Source: Deroplatys truncata (taxonomy: Eukaryota > Arthropoda > Insecta > Mantodea > Mantidae). From it: a stretch of 64,000 nucleotides of DNA. This document shows, piece by piece, positions 31,876-42,851 of the stretch; the stretch's first letter is position 1; the number at the start of each line of letters is the position of its first letter. The notes under the pieces were generated by a model. That model saw nothing but the letters and a program-made list of their open reading frames with translations, did not search any database and had not been told where the DNA came from. The stretch is from the NCBI GenBank assembly GCA_030765065.1, contig CM060983.1, positions 53,504,067 through 53,568,066 of the forward strand, written 5' to 3'. The position numbers and the translations under genes are program-made.

Positions 31876-32826
31876 TGAGGCAGTAGTTTTAACACATAAA
31901 TGATTTCAGTCTAATTATATAATATGTAAATTCAATAACAGCCCGCCTTGAAGAAATATTGTATGTAATAATTTGTAAAATGTATGTAACAGTCATTGCA
32001 TATACTTATATTATTGTATTCGTGTGTAATAATGTTATGTGAATATATTACGTAATTTAATAATGTAGGAGCTGTGAGAATAATAAGTTAAAAGTTGCTA
32101 ACAATGAGGTAACAATGAGGTAACCTTGAGTCAATAATGAGTAAGAAAGTTTAACAGTACTACTTGTGATTCTTGGAGTAACAATAATGTAATTTTAGTG
32201 ACAGTTTATAAAATAGCCAATTAACAACCAGAAAAAGGTTTAGTTAAATGAAGGTATTCTATTGGAGTAGGATTAGCCAATCAGAAACTGAAATATAGCA
32301 AAATTTACAAATCTAGAAGTCAGTTGCCTGCAGAAAGCGTTACTAACCAGACGCAAAAAGTGCCCTCAAGAAATATAATATGTATTCGTGAGAGACGAAA
32401 AATAAGTTTACGTGTTAAAAAAAGTGTAATTAATTAATAAAAAGAATCTCACAGCTCTCTATCAGTGAAGTGTTATATAAATCGTGTCAAACAGTAATAA
32501 AAGGAGTGAAGTAAAAATATAATCTTTGTAAGCCTACATTCTTGTCGCATGACAACTCTGCCAAGATAACCATGTCTCTAAAATAAATACTAATGCAGCC
32601 GAGGCAAACATAAATATTAAATACTTAAAGAAACAGTCAAATTACAAAGTTAATATTTTTTAAACTTGGGGCAAAGGCCACCTGAAGGTACATTTGGGGC
32701 GAAGGCTACCGGAAACTGTTTACCAGACGGTAGTTGCAACTACTTCAAGTGTTCGACTCCCCAACAGTTGAAATACAATACAACTCATACTTCAAATCGG
32801 CTTTTCCATACGTAGCAGCAACAAAC
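31876..32826 (+). mobile_element. LTR-type unit, family L1 copy 2, with 4-bp target duplication
   Basis: Begins TGAGGCAGTAGTTTTAACAC and follows copy 1 throughout, including the CAAT-type box (about 32274), AATAAA near 32492 and TTTTTTAAACTTGGGGCAAA. Two tandem versions of GGGGCGAAGGCYACC follow, then AATCGGCTTTTCCATACGTA. ATTT flanks both sides (31872-31875 and 32827-32830) and occurs once in uninterrupted B copies. No coding region. Confidence 0.68.
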
Positions 32827-32910
32827 ATTTCTCAATTTTTGGTGGGATCTCGTAATCGAATTTTAGGATAACAACAGTATTCCTTTGCAATGGTAAGAGA
32901 AATTCAGAAG
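32827..32910 (+). repeat. B-family repeat, remnant right of the LTR unit
   Basis: ATTTCTCAATTTTTGGTGGG and ATCTCGTAATCGAATTTT match the end of B copies, with loss of the final tail. Confidence 0.5.
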
Positions 32911-32944
32911 ATTGTACAAAGATTTTGAGTATAAGTTATAAGTT

Positions 32945-33395
32945 ATAGGTTGTTCAACGGAGGGGACTCCACCAATCCCCAGGAGAAAGGAATGAACTGA
33001 AGGAACACACAGGAGGATACAGGCCGTAAGTAGTCAGGCCACAGAGACGCGCTGAACTCCTTAGCATTTCCAAGCTTGCAGACCCCTATGCCACCGCCGC
33101 AACCGCCCATAGTGGGCAATGGATAACACACCAGTCGAGCATCCCTCTGGTGTCCATGGAGTATTCTTTCCAGTGAGCATGCATTCGCGCCATCTGTCCG
33201 GCACCGCCAGACACCCCCAGATCTAAAAGAACACCTGAAAGCTGAGAAGGAAACGTAATGAAGGTAAATGACGGAAAGGAAATCGTGGTAGAGAAGAAAC
33301 CACCGCAGTATTCGCCTCTTGACTCGGGGAAACCACGAAAAAACCAAGGTCAGAGTGGGCGGTCGCCGGGGATCGAACCGGGGATCTTCTGAGAA
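32945..33395 (-). mobile_element. SINE family S2
   Basis: Minus strand: B box CCGGTTCGATCCCCGG, then TTGGTTTTTTCGTGGTTTCC, CTTTCAGGTGTTCTTTTAGA, GCCGGACAGATGGCGCG, CTCACTGGAAAGAATACTCC and finally GTTGAACAACCT. The same endpoint GTTGAACAACCT occurs at 58005-58016, supporting a common 3' end. Confidence 0.78.
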
Positions 33396-33431
33396 ACATT
33401 TGAGTAAATGTGATTTGTTTTATAGCATTTT

Positions 33432-33996
33432 TACTTTCTCTACTACGTAAAGTAAGTAGGGGAAGTATTGCATTCCACCCAAAAATTCGATACTGAGATT
33501 TCACCGGAAATACACGTTTTGAGGTGCTCTGAATCCAAATGAAGCATTTTTCGAAACATGTCTGTGAACAGCATAACTCAAAACAAAAATTTGCATAAAT
33601 ACCTAACTTGGTATTTGAGTTTACTATCTTCCAAGGATGCGACACGTAGGTTTTCAAGAAAATCCCTCACACCGGACTACCCTTTAGATGGAACATTTTT
33701 CGAAATTTTGATTTTCTAAAAAATTTTGATTAAAGTATCATGTGTTTAAGATATTTTCATGGCAAATTAAATATATATCTTGAAGTTTCTGGGAATGTCC
33801 CTAAAAGTCGTCGTCATTCTGAATGAATTTTGCATAACTGGTAAACCGTAAGAGACAGAAAAAACTTTACTGCGCAAAAATGTAGATCGCGTTAAAACAT
33901 ACAACTTATGTCTCATAGATTTTTTTTGTCGAGTGAACTATTTCCGAGATATTCCAATTTTCCAATACTTATTGTCTTCCTTAAGTGGAAATTCGT
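33432..33996 (-). repeat. A-family repeat, headless tandem copy
   Basis: Minus strand from ACGAATTTCCACTTAAG to the tail TACTTTCTCTACTACG at 33432. Directly preceded, on that strand, by the tail of the copy 34000-34698. Confidence 0.8.
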
Positions 33997-33999
33997 TTT

Positions 34000-34698
34000 T
34001 ACTTTCTCTACTACGTATAGTAAATAGAAGAAGTATTCGATACCGAGAATTCACCGGAAATATATGTTTTGAGACCCCCTGAATCCAAAAAAAGCATTTT
34101 TGGAAACATGTCCGTGTGTGTGTCTGTGTGTCTGTGAACAGCATAACTCAGAAACGAACAGTCGGATAATCACCAAACTTGTTATTTAAGTTCAGTTATC
34201 TTCCAGAGATGCGACACCAAGATTTTTAAGAGAATCCTCCCACCCCAGATTACCCTTTACATGGAACATTTTTCGAAAATTTTAATTTTTCGAAAAATAG
34301 CTCTAACGATTTTGATTAAAATATCATATGTTTAAGATATTTTTATGACAAATAAAATGTATATCTTGAATTTTCTGGGAATGTGTCCAAAAGTATTCTT
34401 CATTGTGAACGACTTTTGCATAACTGGTAAACCATAAGAGATAGACAAAATGTTACTACACAAAAAATGTAGATCGCGTTAACATACACAATTTATGTCA
34501 TATACATTTTTGTTGTTGAGTGACGATTTTCGAGATATTGCTTGTTATTCCCTTAAATTTTCCAATACTTATACTTTTTCTCAAATGGAAATTCATTATT
34601 CATTTTTTTTTTGTCCTGGACATGCAAGAGAATGGAATGCTCCACATAGCAAACAGCTCTTAAAAGATTTGACTATCGCTTAAAGCCTACCATATTCC
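34000..34698 (-). repeat. A-family repeat, copy lacking the first part
   Basis: Tail TACTTTCTCTACTACGTA at 34000. The 5' side stops at the GGTAGGCTTTAAGCGATAG segment (34698), where an S1 SINE tail begins. Confidence 0.83.
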
Positions 34699-34701
34699 AA
34701 A

Positions 34702-34745
34702 ATTAAATTAAATTAAGTTTTATTTGTGGACGCTCTTTTAACTAC
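34702..34745 (-). mobile_element. SINE family S1, 3' end fragment
   Basis: AATTAAGTTTTATTTGTGGA and CGCTCTTTTAACT are the reverse complement of the S1 3' end. Confidence 0.7.
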
Positions 34746-34769
34746 TGAAGTTTTATTTGGTTTAAAATG

Positions 34770-34972
34770 AGTAAATAGAAAAATAAGCTTTCGTGAGAAG
34801 AGGTTGTATACCCACTAATAAACAATAGATGGTAGGAAAAGTCATATAGATGTATCGCATAAGGTTTTTCTAAGACTGGTTTTGGGCATAGAAGATGAAA
34901 ATGCGCATTTCGGGTGAAATCTCGATATTGACTTTTGCTTAGAATACAGGTAAGTGGCAGAGAAATTAAAAG
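34770..34972. repeat. B-family ends, 5' end inverted next to a 3' end
   Basis: 34770-34867 is a minus-strand B 5' end (CCCACTAATAAACAATAGAT, GTAGGAAAAGTCATATAGA). 34870-34972 is a + strand B 3' end (GGTGAAATCTCGATATTG, GTAAGTGGCAGAGAAATTAA). The middle of the element is absent. Confidence 0.5.
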
Positions 34973-35499
34973 TGGTTCAGCACTCCGCATTCGAAAAGCT
35001 ATAACTGTAACATAATTTTGTTGAGAGCTTTCACATACCTTAAGTTTGCTGGTGTCTGTTATTGACGCCGAATTTTGTAAGAGTTTGAACATTACATCGA
35101 TAAGACGTCCATAGAATTGCTAATCCGTCATAAGAGGATACTCATTCTGCGTTGTTTGTTTGAAACGGGATTCTGCAAATACTGTAGTCGCGGTTTTGCC
35201 AATTATTTGGAGAGCCATCCAACTGCTGAACACAGCGAAAGATTGATCGGTTGGGATGCTGTAGTGGTGAGGTACAGGGAACGGGGAATAATTTGGGAAG
35301 CAAAGTTCAACAGCAGAGGGGCCGTAGTCAATTAAACGGGCTTCCCCAAGGTCCAGGTCACCGATGACGCTCTGGGCGCATCAGCGGCGTGCATTTCTGT
35401 CCTGCTCTGAATGTGAAGTATCTCGGTTGGAACAAATGAGCTTCGGCACTTTGATTCTCAGCTTGATATATATCTACACCAATATTACAATGAGAAAAT
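34973..35499. other. Unassigned sequence
   Basis: No repeat or gene recognised. The 72-codon + frame (35117-35335) has no motif. Confidence 0.4.
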
Positions 35500-36147
35500 T
35501 CTGATGTGATACATTCACATGGCTTTCTTTACCCTATCGTTTATTAGTGGGTGTACAAATTATCCTTACTAAAGCTTATTTTTCTGTCTATTACATTTTA
35601 ATCCAACCTTTGCAAAAATAGCTACATTATACATTTCCTTATAGATACAAAGAGAACAGCAATAGTCAAATGTTTGTGAACTGGACGCTATATGCTGGCC
35701 TTAAAATTCCATACTGTTTCCATGCAATCACGAGAAACAACTGAATGTTGACAGGACTTTAAAAGAATGACCAAGAAATGAACAATTCAACAATTAATAA
35801 CGAATATCTCAGAAATGGCTTATGCCACAAAAAACGTATTTGAAATAAAAGAGATCTACATTTTTTGTGTAGTACGTTTTCGTCTATCGCTTAACGTTTA
35901 CCAGTTATACAAGATTATATAAAATTCCTTCCGAATGAAGAGGACTTCACAGGCTATTCCCATAAAATTCAAGATATACTTTTTTTTTTGTCATATAAAT
36001 ATCTTTAATGTCGTATTTGAATCCAAATCGTTGGAGCCATTTTTTAGAAAATAAAATTTTTTGAAAAATGTTCCATGTAAAGGGTAGTTGGGGTGAGGGG
36101 ATTTTCTTGAAAATCTTCGTGTCGTATCCTTGGAAGATAGTGAACTT
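35500..36147 (+). repeat. B-family repeat, 5' part of a copy split by an LTR
   Basis: TCTGATGTGATACATTCACA to GATAGTGAACTT. It continues at 36905 with ACTTAAATACCAAGTTTGG, with the LTR unit between. Confidence 0.85.
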
Positions 36148-36904
36148 TGAAGCCGGAATTATAAAGGCAATAATTATCATAATAATCTGAGAAGGAAAGT
36201 GATATAAAATAGGTAATAAATATATTTAAAATCATTGTATGTATAAAAAGAGAAGCATTGTGAAAATTGTTGACTGTAAAAGCGACAGAAAGACAAGACA
36301 GGCACAGTTTTGTTAATTAGGTACCAGCCTCAGGTAGATAGGGTAAATATCATTGAAGCAAGTTTTTCCCTGGTAACTAGTCGAGTAGGTACAGCTGCAC
36401 TTAGCCTGGTGAAGGCCACTCTAAGCATCATGACACTAAGTTTGAGGGGAGAGAGGGGAAGTTTAGGCGTTGGTTTTCCTTGTGCAGCGTGGGTAGATCA
36501 GTCTGTCCTGAGTGCCTGGCGAGGACGGGACGACGTTCTCGTCGAGTTGTGAACATTGGTGGCCAACATGCTAGAGGGTAGAACGCTTAGCTGTAGTTAA
36601 TATTCTTCGGTCTTGGTAAAGACAAAGTATCATCGTATGCAGTTATAAGTGATCGGCAAACCTAAAGTATTATTTTAAATAGTGAATAAAAGTGTTCCAA
36701 GACAGCGTTTGTGTGTTTCTCTGTACACACCCACGCATGCCCTGAGGTTAAGGTTTCATGCTGGAGCAGCCGTGGCAAAAGAAGAACCAACTGGGAGGAG
36801 ACAAGCAGCAACCGTGAGGCGAAGGTATTGCTTGATTGTTGGAGGACGGAGCGTGGCTGCGTCATATTGCGCCTAAACGTGGGGAGAAAGAATTACCTGC
36901 GTCA
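36148..36904 (+). mobile_element. Solo-LTR-like unit L3 with 4-bp target duplication
   Basis: Starts TGAAGCCGG and ends CTGCGTCA, so has TG...CA ends, and is flanked by ACTT (36144-36147 and 36905-36908). ACTT is single in uninterrupted B copies. It contains TATAAAAAGAG (36242) and AATAAA (36685-36690), as U3 and R would. Near the 3' end is TTGCGCCTAAACGTGGGGAG (36867-36886), again close to a tRNA-Lys primer-binding sequence. No coding region. A 757-bp solo LTR is the simplest reading. Confidence 0.82.
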
Positions 36905-37112
36905 ACTTAAATACCAAGTTTGGTATTTATCGGACTTTTCGTTTTTGAGTTGTTCAGAGACACACAGACAACACGGGCATACCGTACATATGGAATGTTA
37001 CCAGAAATTAATTTGGATTCAGGGGCCTCAAAACATGTATTTCCGTGAAATCTCGGTACCAAAATTTTTAGTGGAATGCAATACTTTAGCTACTATGTAC
37101 GTGGTAGAGAAA
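36905..37112 (+). repeat. B-family repeat, 3' part of the split copy
   Basis: From ACTTAAATACCAAGTTTGG to TACGTGGTAGAGAAAGTAGA. Confidence 0.82.
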
Positions 37113-37114
37113 GT

Positions 37115-38221
37115 AGAAATAAATCTGTGTTACATTCACATGACTTTCTCTACCCCTCTTCTGCAGATCATTCTTACAAGAGCTTATTCATCTTGCTGCT
37201 TCATGCTATTCGAGATAAACATTTGCAAAAATGGTCTTATTACAAATTTCGTTTTAGGTACAAGAGAATACAATACGCTTAAATGCATCGCTAGCATGGC
37301 TTTGAAATTACATGTTCTTTGCATGACCACGAGAAAGCGGTCGAAAAAGTATATGTGACAGTTCAAACAAAAATAAAGAATATCTCGGATACGGTTAATG
37401 CCACAAACAATTTCTTTAACACAAACTGTTTATTTTTAACGAGATCTGTCTACGCCGTGCCGCAGTAGGCTAAAGCGTGGAGCGTGAAGATCTGTTTACC
37501 GGCTACGAAATGGGCCCGGATTCAATCACCCATGGGGTGCGGATTTTAAGTCCCAGGTATAGGATCGCTGCCTACACAGCATCGTGAGGAAAGTGAGGAG
37601 CTGCGAAAGGTAGCGACGGGCCGAACATTCTGACTGGAGGATGCGTAATACTGGCCACATCACCTCCCCGTTTGGGTTGGATGATCGCTCACCTCTGCCA
37701 TGCGCACGTGGAGGTGGGGCCGGCAGTCGGGTTGTCAGGTCTAGGCGAAATCCACATTTTTTTGTGTAGTAAGTTTTGTCTACCTCTTACGGTTTACAAG
37801 TTACACTAACATTCTCTCAGAATATAGAGGGAGAATTTAAGATGTATGCTTTATTTGTCACGTAAATATCTTAAACATACGGCATTTTAATCAAAACTTT
37901 AATAGCCATTTTTGAGAAAATAGAAAGTAACGAAAAATTTCCAATAAACGGTAGTTTGGGGTAGGCGATTTTCTTGAAAATATTCGTGTCGCATCTTTGG
38001 AAGATACTGAAGTTAAATACCCAAGTTAGGTATTCATTCGAGGCCTCCAGTTTGAGTTATGCTGTTTTCACAGACACACACAGCAGATCGTTTTATAAAA
38101 CTGTTTGTATTTATTCAGGAGGTCTCAAAACATCCATTTCTGGGGATATTTACATGTCAAATTTTTGGTTAGAATACATTACTTCCTATACTTACTATAG
38201 GTAAGCGGTAGAGAAGGTAAA
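37115..38221 (+). repeat. B-family repeat interrupted by a SINE-like insertion
   Basis: Head AATCTGTGTTACATTCACAT and ACTTTCTCTACCCCTCT, body to TTTTTAACGAGATCT (37448), then resuming GAAATCCACATTTTTTTGTG (37749) to GTAAGCGGTAGAGAAGGTAA. Confidence 0.8.
37449..37747 (+). mobile_element. Probable tRNA-related SINE (type S4) nested in a B repeat
   Basis: About 300 bp of G+C-richer sequence begins GTCTACGCCGTGCCGCAGTA with a B-box-like GGATTCAATCACCC, and interrupts the B repeat cleanly. The flanks CGAGATCT and CGAAATCC may be an 8-base duplication with two differences. The G+C content contrasts sharply with the host repeat. Confidence 0.6.
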
Positions 38222-38624
38222 CATGTGTGTAAGAGTGTTTCTTTCACTATTGTTTCTTTCCGTCTGTTCCTCCTGACGGTCATAGACTAAAACATATTTC
38301 CAAAATATTTAAGACTGGTGGGGTTTTCATATTCACGTCACTCAATTCGGTTCCACTTCTTTGAATATAAATTTCAGAGATAAGGTTGGCATTATCCTCT
38401 GATAGCAAATTTTTAATCAGTTCCAGACCAAAGGGGGAAATGAAGTGGCTTAAAATATTTAAAAATTGAGTTATTTGAGGGGACTTGTATATCGTGTTAA
38501 TATTATAAATTTCCTGTGATTTCGTACAAGTATCATTTTTGGTATAATTTCGACAAAACTTGGTACACTTGGATTTTACTATCTGGCAACAATGATAGCC
38601 TCCCTACATCTTCTAAAGCTTCCG
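38222..38624. other. Unassigned sequence
   Basis: No feature recognised. Confidence 0.4.
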
Positions 38625-38776
38625 CCATACTTATTCCCATAAAATTCAAGATATACTTTTTATTTGTCATGTAAATATCTTTAATGTCGTATTTTAATCC
38701 AAATCGTTGGAGCCATTTTTTAGAAAATAAAATTTTTTGAAAAATGTTCCATGTAAAGGGTAGTTGGGGTGATCTA
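38625..38776 (+). repeat. B-family repeat, internal fragment nearly identical to 35957-36103
   Basis: TTCCCATAAAATTCAAGATA through TTCCATGTAAAGGGTAGTTG and GGGTGA match the copy at 35.96 kb almost base for base, including private differences such as AATGTCGTATTT. Neither repeat end is present. Confidence 0.8.
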
Positions 38777-39656
38777 GACAAAGCTTTGTACAATTATAAC
38801 GAGTCTTCAGATTTATTCGACTTTTACCGTCAGTCGGTTTAAATTAATGATGCCATTAGTTCAGCAAGTCCCTTGTCTCAAAGGGGAGGTGCGGAGATGA
38901 TCTGGGACTGCATGCGTTTCCAACTTCGTACTGCGGCGGTGCAGAACTGTTTTTCACTAGGACATTTTGTGCGAGACGGAAGTGACCACCGATCACAGAA
39001 TCTACATGACTGAGTGCTACTTCCGAACTGGAAGGATACGAGGTGGAGTCTATCGTTACGATGGTTGCCGCTGTGTGAAAGATTTTCTCCGTTCTTGCCC
39101 AGAATTTCAACAAGTCCGAGACAAAACGTGATAAAAAACATGATAAAACTTCGTTTACTGCTGAATAAGTTTTTTTTTGTAATGGAAATGCTGTACCATT
39201 AAAGCCGAGACACCCTACGCTACAAAAACTGTCCAATTATTTCAGTTACCTAGCAACACACATGATGAGATTGCGAGTTTACGAGGCGCAAGCGAAAGAA
39301 GTTCCAAATATAAATACTGGAAAGGTACGATACAAGTCCCATTTCACTAAGGTGACCTCGAAACTGTTTACATCCATCCGTTCCACTCATCTTTCGCAAG
39401 TACTCTGCCACAGGCACTGGTGATAAACTCGCTTCAAAATATTGACGTCATGTGCAGACAACCGACTGACGGCAAGGGCTGAATAATTCTGAAGACCCCG
39501 TATATAGCATCCAATGAACGTTAGTTATAGCTTCAAGAACTACCCTTCCGTATTTTCAGTCCCTTATACATAAATCTGCACTGTTCAACCCACATTTTAA
39601 AAATACTGTAAAAATATACTACAGAATTAGTAAATATCATAGGTTATCTTACACTT
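38777..39656. other. Unassigned sequence
   Basis: Contains a 126-codon minus frame (38856-39236) and an overlapping 87-codon frame. Neither shows a recognisable domain and both are treated as unproven. Confidence 0.35.
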
Positions 39657-39668
39657 CTAAAAACTACC

Positions 39669-39957
39669 CAAAATTCAGTTTTATTTACGGACACTCTTTA
39701 ACTGCTATGGTTCTTAGCGTCCCATTCTATATGGCGTGAAAGACCGGAAATTTTGCTTAGAGGCCTCTTTATCAGGTTTGAGGTTCTTTTACGTGCCGTA
39801 AATCTACCATATGGACCACCGGCTTTACTTCCCTTCCGAAGGAAGCCATGCTAACGATTTTTACGCCCGAAACAAATCCATCGCCCTCCGCCGGGTTTGA
39901 ACCAGCGACCTCGGGAACTAGAGGCTAGCACAGTAACCACTATACAGCGGAGGACGA
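39669..39957 (-). mobile_element. SINE family S1 with 12-bp target duplication
   Basis: Minus-strand copy with head GTCCTCCGCTGTATAGTGGT, body GCTTCCTTCGGAAGGGAAGT and tail reading on + CAAAATTCAGTTTTATTTAC. CTAAAAACTACC flanks both sides exactly (39657-39668 and 39958-39969). Confidence 0.92.
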
Positions 39958-39969
39958 CTAAAAACTACC

Positions 39970-41190
39970 GAACTCTTATATTTCAGTCATATAGCAAGTA
40001 CCTTGAAAATTTTAAAATCTACACTTATCCATTGTTTTCAGACAGAAGTATGCATTTCTTTTTTTTCCCTCTCTTTATTTTCGACAAAGATACTCGTTAC
40101 CGCCTGCATCAGATCGGACAAGGAAGGGGGATGTAGCTAAGGTTTTCATGTGAGAGGGTTAAGTTTGTCGGAGGGGCTGTAGGGAATAGCAGTAGTGAGG
40201 GGTAGAATTATTGACTTGTAACTCTAGTTCCAAGATTTACTTTAATTACTCTAGGAACTCGCCATACGTTACTTATTACAGACTAATGAGGTTACTCCAG
40301 ACTGCTGTAATAATTACCTGGTTAACGGCGGAGGTGCTGCTTTCCATCTTTGGTCGTGCTAATGGCCTACGTCAAATATGAAAAACTAGCACCAAATAAT
40401 TTAAAGACACGAGCCTCACATAGTATTGCTAGGCAGTGATTGGCAGAGTGCGAGCCGTCAAAAAACCCTAATTTCAAATAAAGTCGAGCATGCTGATCTT
40501 GTGCTTCTTTCAACACTGACGTAAGTGGCGTCAACATAATTTGTATATTCCACTCACATGTCGATACATTCGCGAATATTCGGTAAACGTTCTCCTTAAA
40601 AGCATGCGATATACCCCTGCTTATATAAGCATTCGGGAAATGACTTGCCAGAATTTCTGAAGCCAATTTCATCGTTCCTCGTAATGAAATTCTGTTTTGA
40701 AAATCCCAGCCTTCACAAGAGTAATTTTTCCCATTTCTACTGTCCGCTACATGCTAATATAAACGGCTTAACTAAGTTTCCGTCATTATTATTTTGCCCA
40801 ATAATTAATAAAAAAAACCTAAGTCACTCAGGCTCACTGTATTAAATAAATATTCTACAATTTTATTTTCGTATCACTGTGAAATACTTCTTATCCTGTT
40901 GTAACCTGAAGTACTCCAATATAAAGTTAGGTTCTCACGTGTGTCGGTAAGTAGCAGGAAAGGCACGTTTACAGAAAAACGTTTTTAAACTACTCCCTCC
41001 ACTTCAATGGCCCACATCATGGCAGTCCTCTCGCTATCCATTTATTTACACGCGCCGCCACTGCCTTCCGCTGCCTGTTTTTACTCTTCTTCACTTGCTT
41101 TTATCTCCATTCTCATTTTGCAGGACTGTTCCAGTCATTGGATGACTTTAATTAAGCAAATGGTATTAGCAGGTTTTCAATTAACTTAAA
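39970..41190. other. Unassigned sequence
   Basis: No repeat of the named families and no recognised gene over 1.2 kb. The longest frame is 101 codons on the minus strand (40367-40672), without motif. Confidence 0.4.
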
Positions 41191-41191
41191 A

Positions 41192-41400
41192 ATATCTGAT
41201 ATGTTACAATAACACATTTTCCTCTACGCACTATCATTTATTTTCATAACTATACTACAAATCTATCATACAAAAGCTTGTTTTTCTGTCTAGTCTCTGT
41301 TATTCTGATAAATGTTGACAGCAAAATGATTTCAATACATATATTTTGTAGGTACACAGAAGCCTATAGGAGGTTGGAACAGTCAAATGATTAAAAAAAA
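41192..41400 (+). repeat. B-family repeat, 5' fragment
   Basis: ATCTGATATGTTACAATAAC then CCTCTACGCACTATCATTTA and AGCTTGTTTTTCTGTCTAG. It stops at an A-run where the next copy begins. Confidence 0.65.
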
Positions 41401-41407
41401 AGAAAAA

Positions 41408-42130
41408 ATTGATGTGTTTACATTCACATGGCTTCCTCTAGCGATTATTATTTTTTATAGGTCCTACAAACTATTCTTACAAAAGCTAAGTTTTGTATCT
41501 TCTTCCTCTTAATCGAGATAAACGTTTGCAGAAATAGTTACATTATACGTTTCGTTGTAGGTATAAAGAAGGATACAAGAAAACGAACGTATAGTTAGAT
41601 GTTTAAAAAGCGGGCTGCTGTATGCTGGCCTTGAAAGTCCACGCTCATCCCATGGCATCGCGAGAAATAACTGAATAGTGAAGCACTTTAAAAATGATTG
41701 AAAAGCTAAAATTAACAATGAATATCTCGGAAATGGTCGATGCCACAAAAAAAGAACAGAAAATATACAATTTGAAATAAGTTCTGTTAATTAAAGATAT
41801 ATATTTTTGTATAGTAAGGTTTTATGCATGTCTTATGGTTTATCAATTTTATATGTATATAATTTACATATATAATTAATCATTTAAATGTCTTAAACAT
41901 ATCGTATTTTAGTCAAAATCATTAGGGCCCATTTACGAGAAAATAAAAAATAAAGAAACTATTCCAAAGGTAGTTTAAAGTGGGGGGATGTTCTTGAAAA
42001 TCTTCCTGTTACATCCTTGAAGGATGCTGAACCTGATGTTTAACCCACTTTTCTGCTTCATTTATGCTCTCTGCAGACACAAATACACACATAATACCTT
42101 TTTCCTAAAAGTTCATTTTTGGATTCAGGG
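41408..42130 (+). repeat. B-family repeat, missing the last tail
   Basis: TTGATGTGTTTACATTCACA and GGCTTCCTCTAGCG to AGTTCATTTTTGGATTCAGG, where LTR-like sequence begins. Confidence 0.75.
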
Positions 42131-42848
42131 TGATGTACTAATTATTGATGAAAATACATAAATAATGAAACAAGAGTATGATAAATAACTAATTGCAATA
42201 AATAATGTTCGTATATTAAATCAATGTATGATGTAACACGCTTGAATTGAAAAGATTTACCACGAGAAGAAGGTAATTAGCGAGCCGTGTAACGAAAGTC
42301 ATTGGCTATATTCAGCGGGCCAAGCGCTTCAGCAGCGTTTTATGCAGTAGTTCATTCAGAGGGTTATCTGCAGCGCACCGCTGGAGCAGCGACTGAAGCG
42401 AAGAAATACTCGCTGCAAGGCAGCAGAAAGAACAAAAATGACGGAGAGTTTGCAGACGAAATTTAATAGGGATGCATGCTATGATATATTTGGCAGCGGG
42501 GAGCTGCATAAAAGGATGGAAGAAGGCGGAGCTTTGTTTTAGTCTTAGGATTATTTAATAGACTATTAAACCTCATTTATAGCTTTTATACAGCAATAAC
42601 AGTGTTAATAGTAGTTCCCGAGAACATTTGTAGGTACTACATAACTCTAATAGGAACTAGTTTTAAAGGCTTCTGTTCCTGAGTGTCTAGAAGTACAACG
42701 ATATATTTTAGTATTTAAACTCGTGGTCATTAATAACATCCTACAGAATACAAATTTTTACTCGTTTGCGCTTTTGTGCTCCGAATTCTTTAATAAATTT
42801 GTAAATATATGCATTGCTTTGTCTTCCATTAACTGCGAATAAGTAAAC
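42131..42848 (+). mobile_element. Possible LTR-type insertion
   Basis: Starts TGATGTACTAATTATTG inside a B repeat and contains GCATAAAAGGATGG (TATA-like, about 42508). It ends before a new B copy at 42852. No target duplication could be identified, so the call is tentative. Confidence 0.3.
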
Positions 42849-42851
42849 AAA

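Noticed and set aside
32943..33657. Two 134-144 codon minus-strand frames
   Set aside because: They are read-throughs of an S2 SINE and of the adjoining A repeat.
38856..39236. 126-codon minus-strand frame and an overlapping 87-codon frame
   Set aside because: No recognisable domain, no splice-site logic, and the two frames compete for the same bases.
40367..40672. 101-codon minus-strand frame
   Set aside because: No motif or repeat relationship found. A frame of this length is expected by chance in 64 kb.
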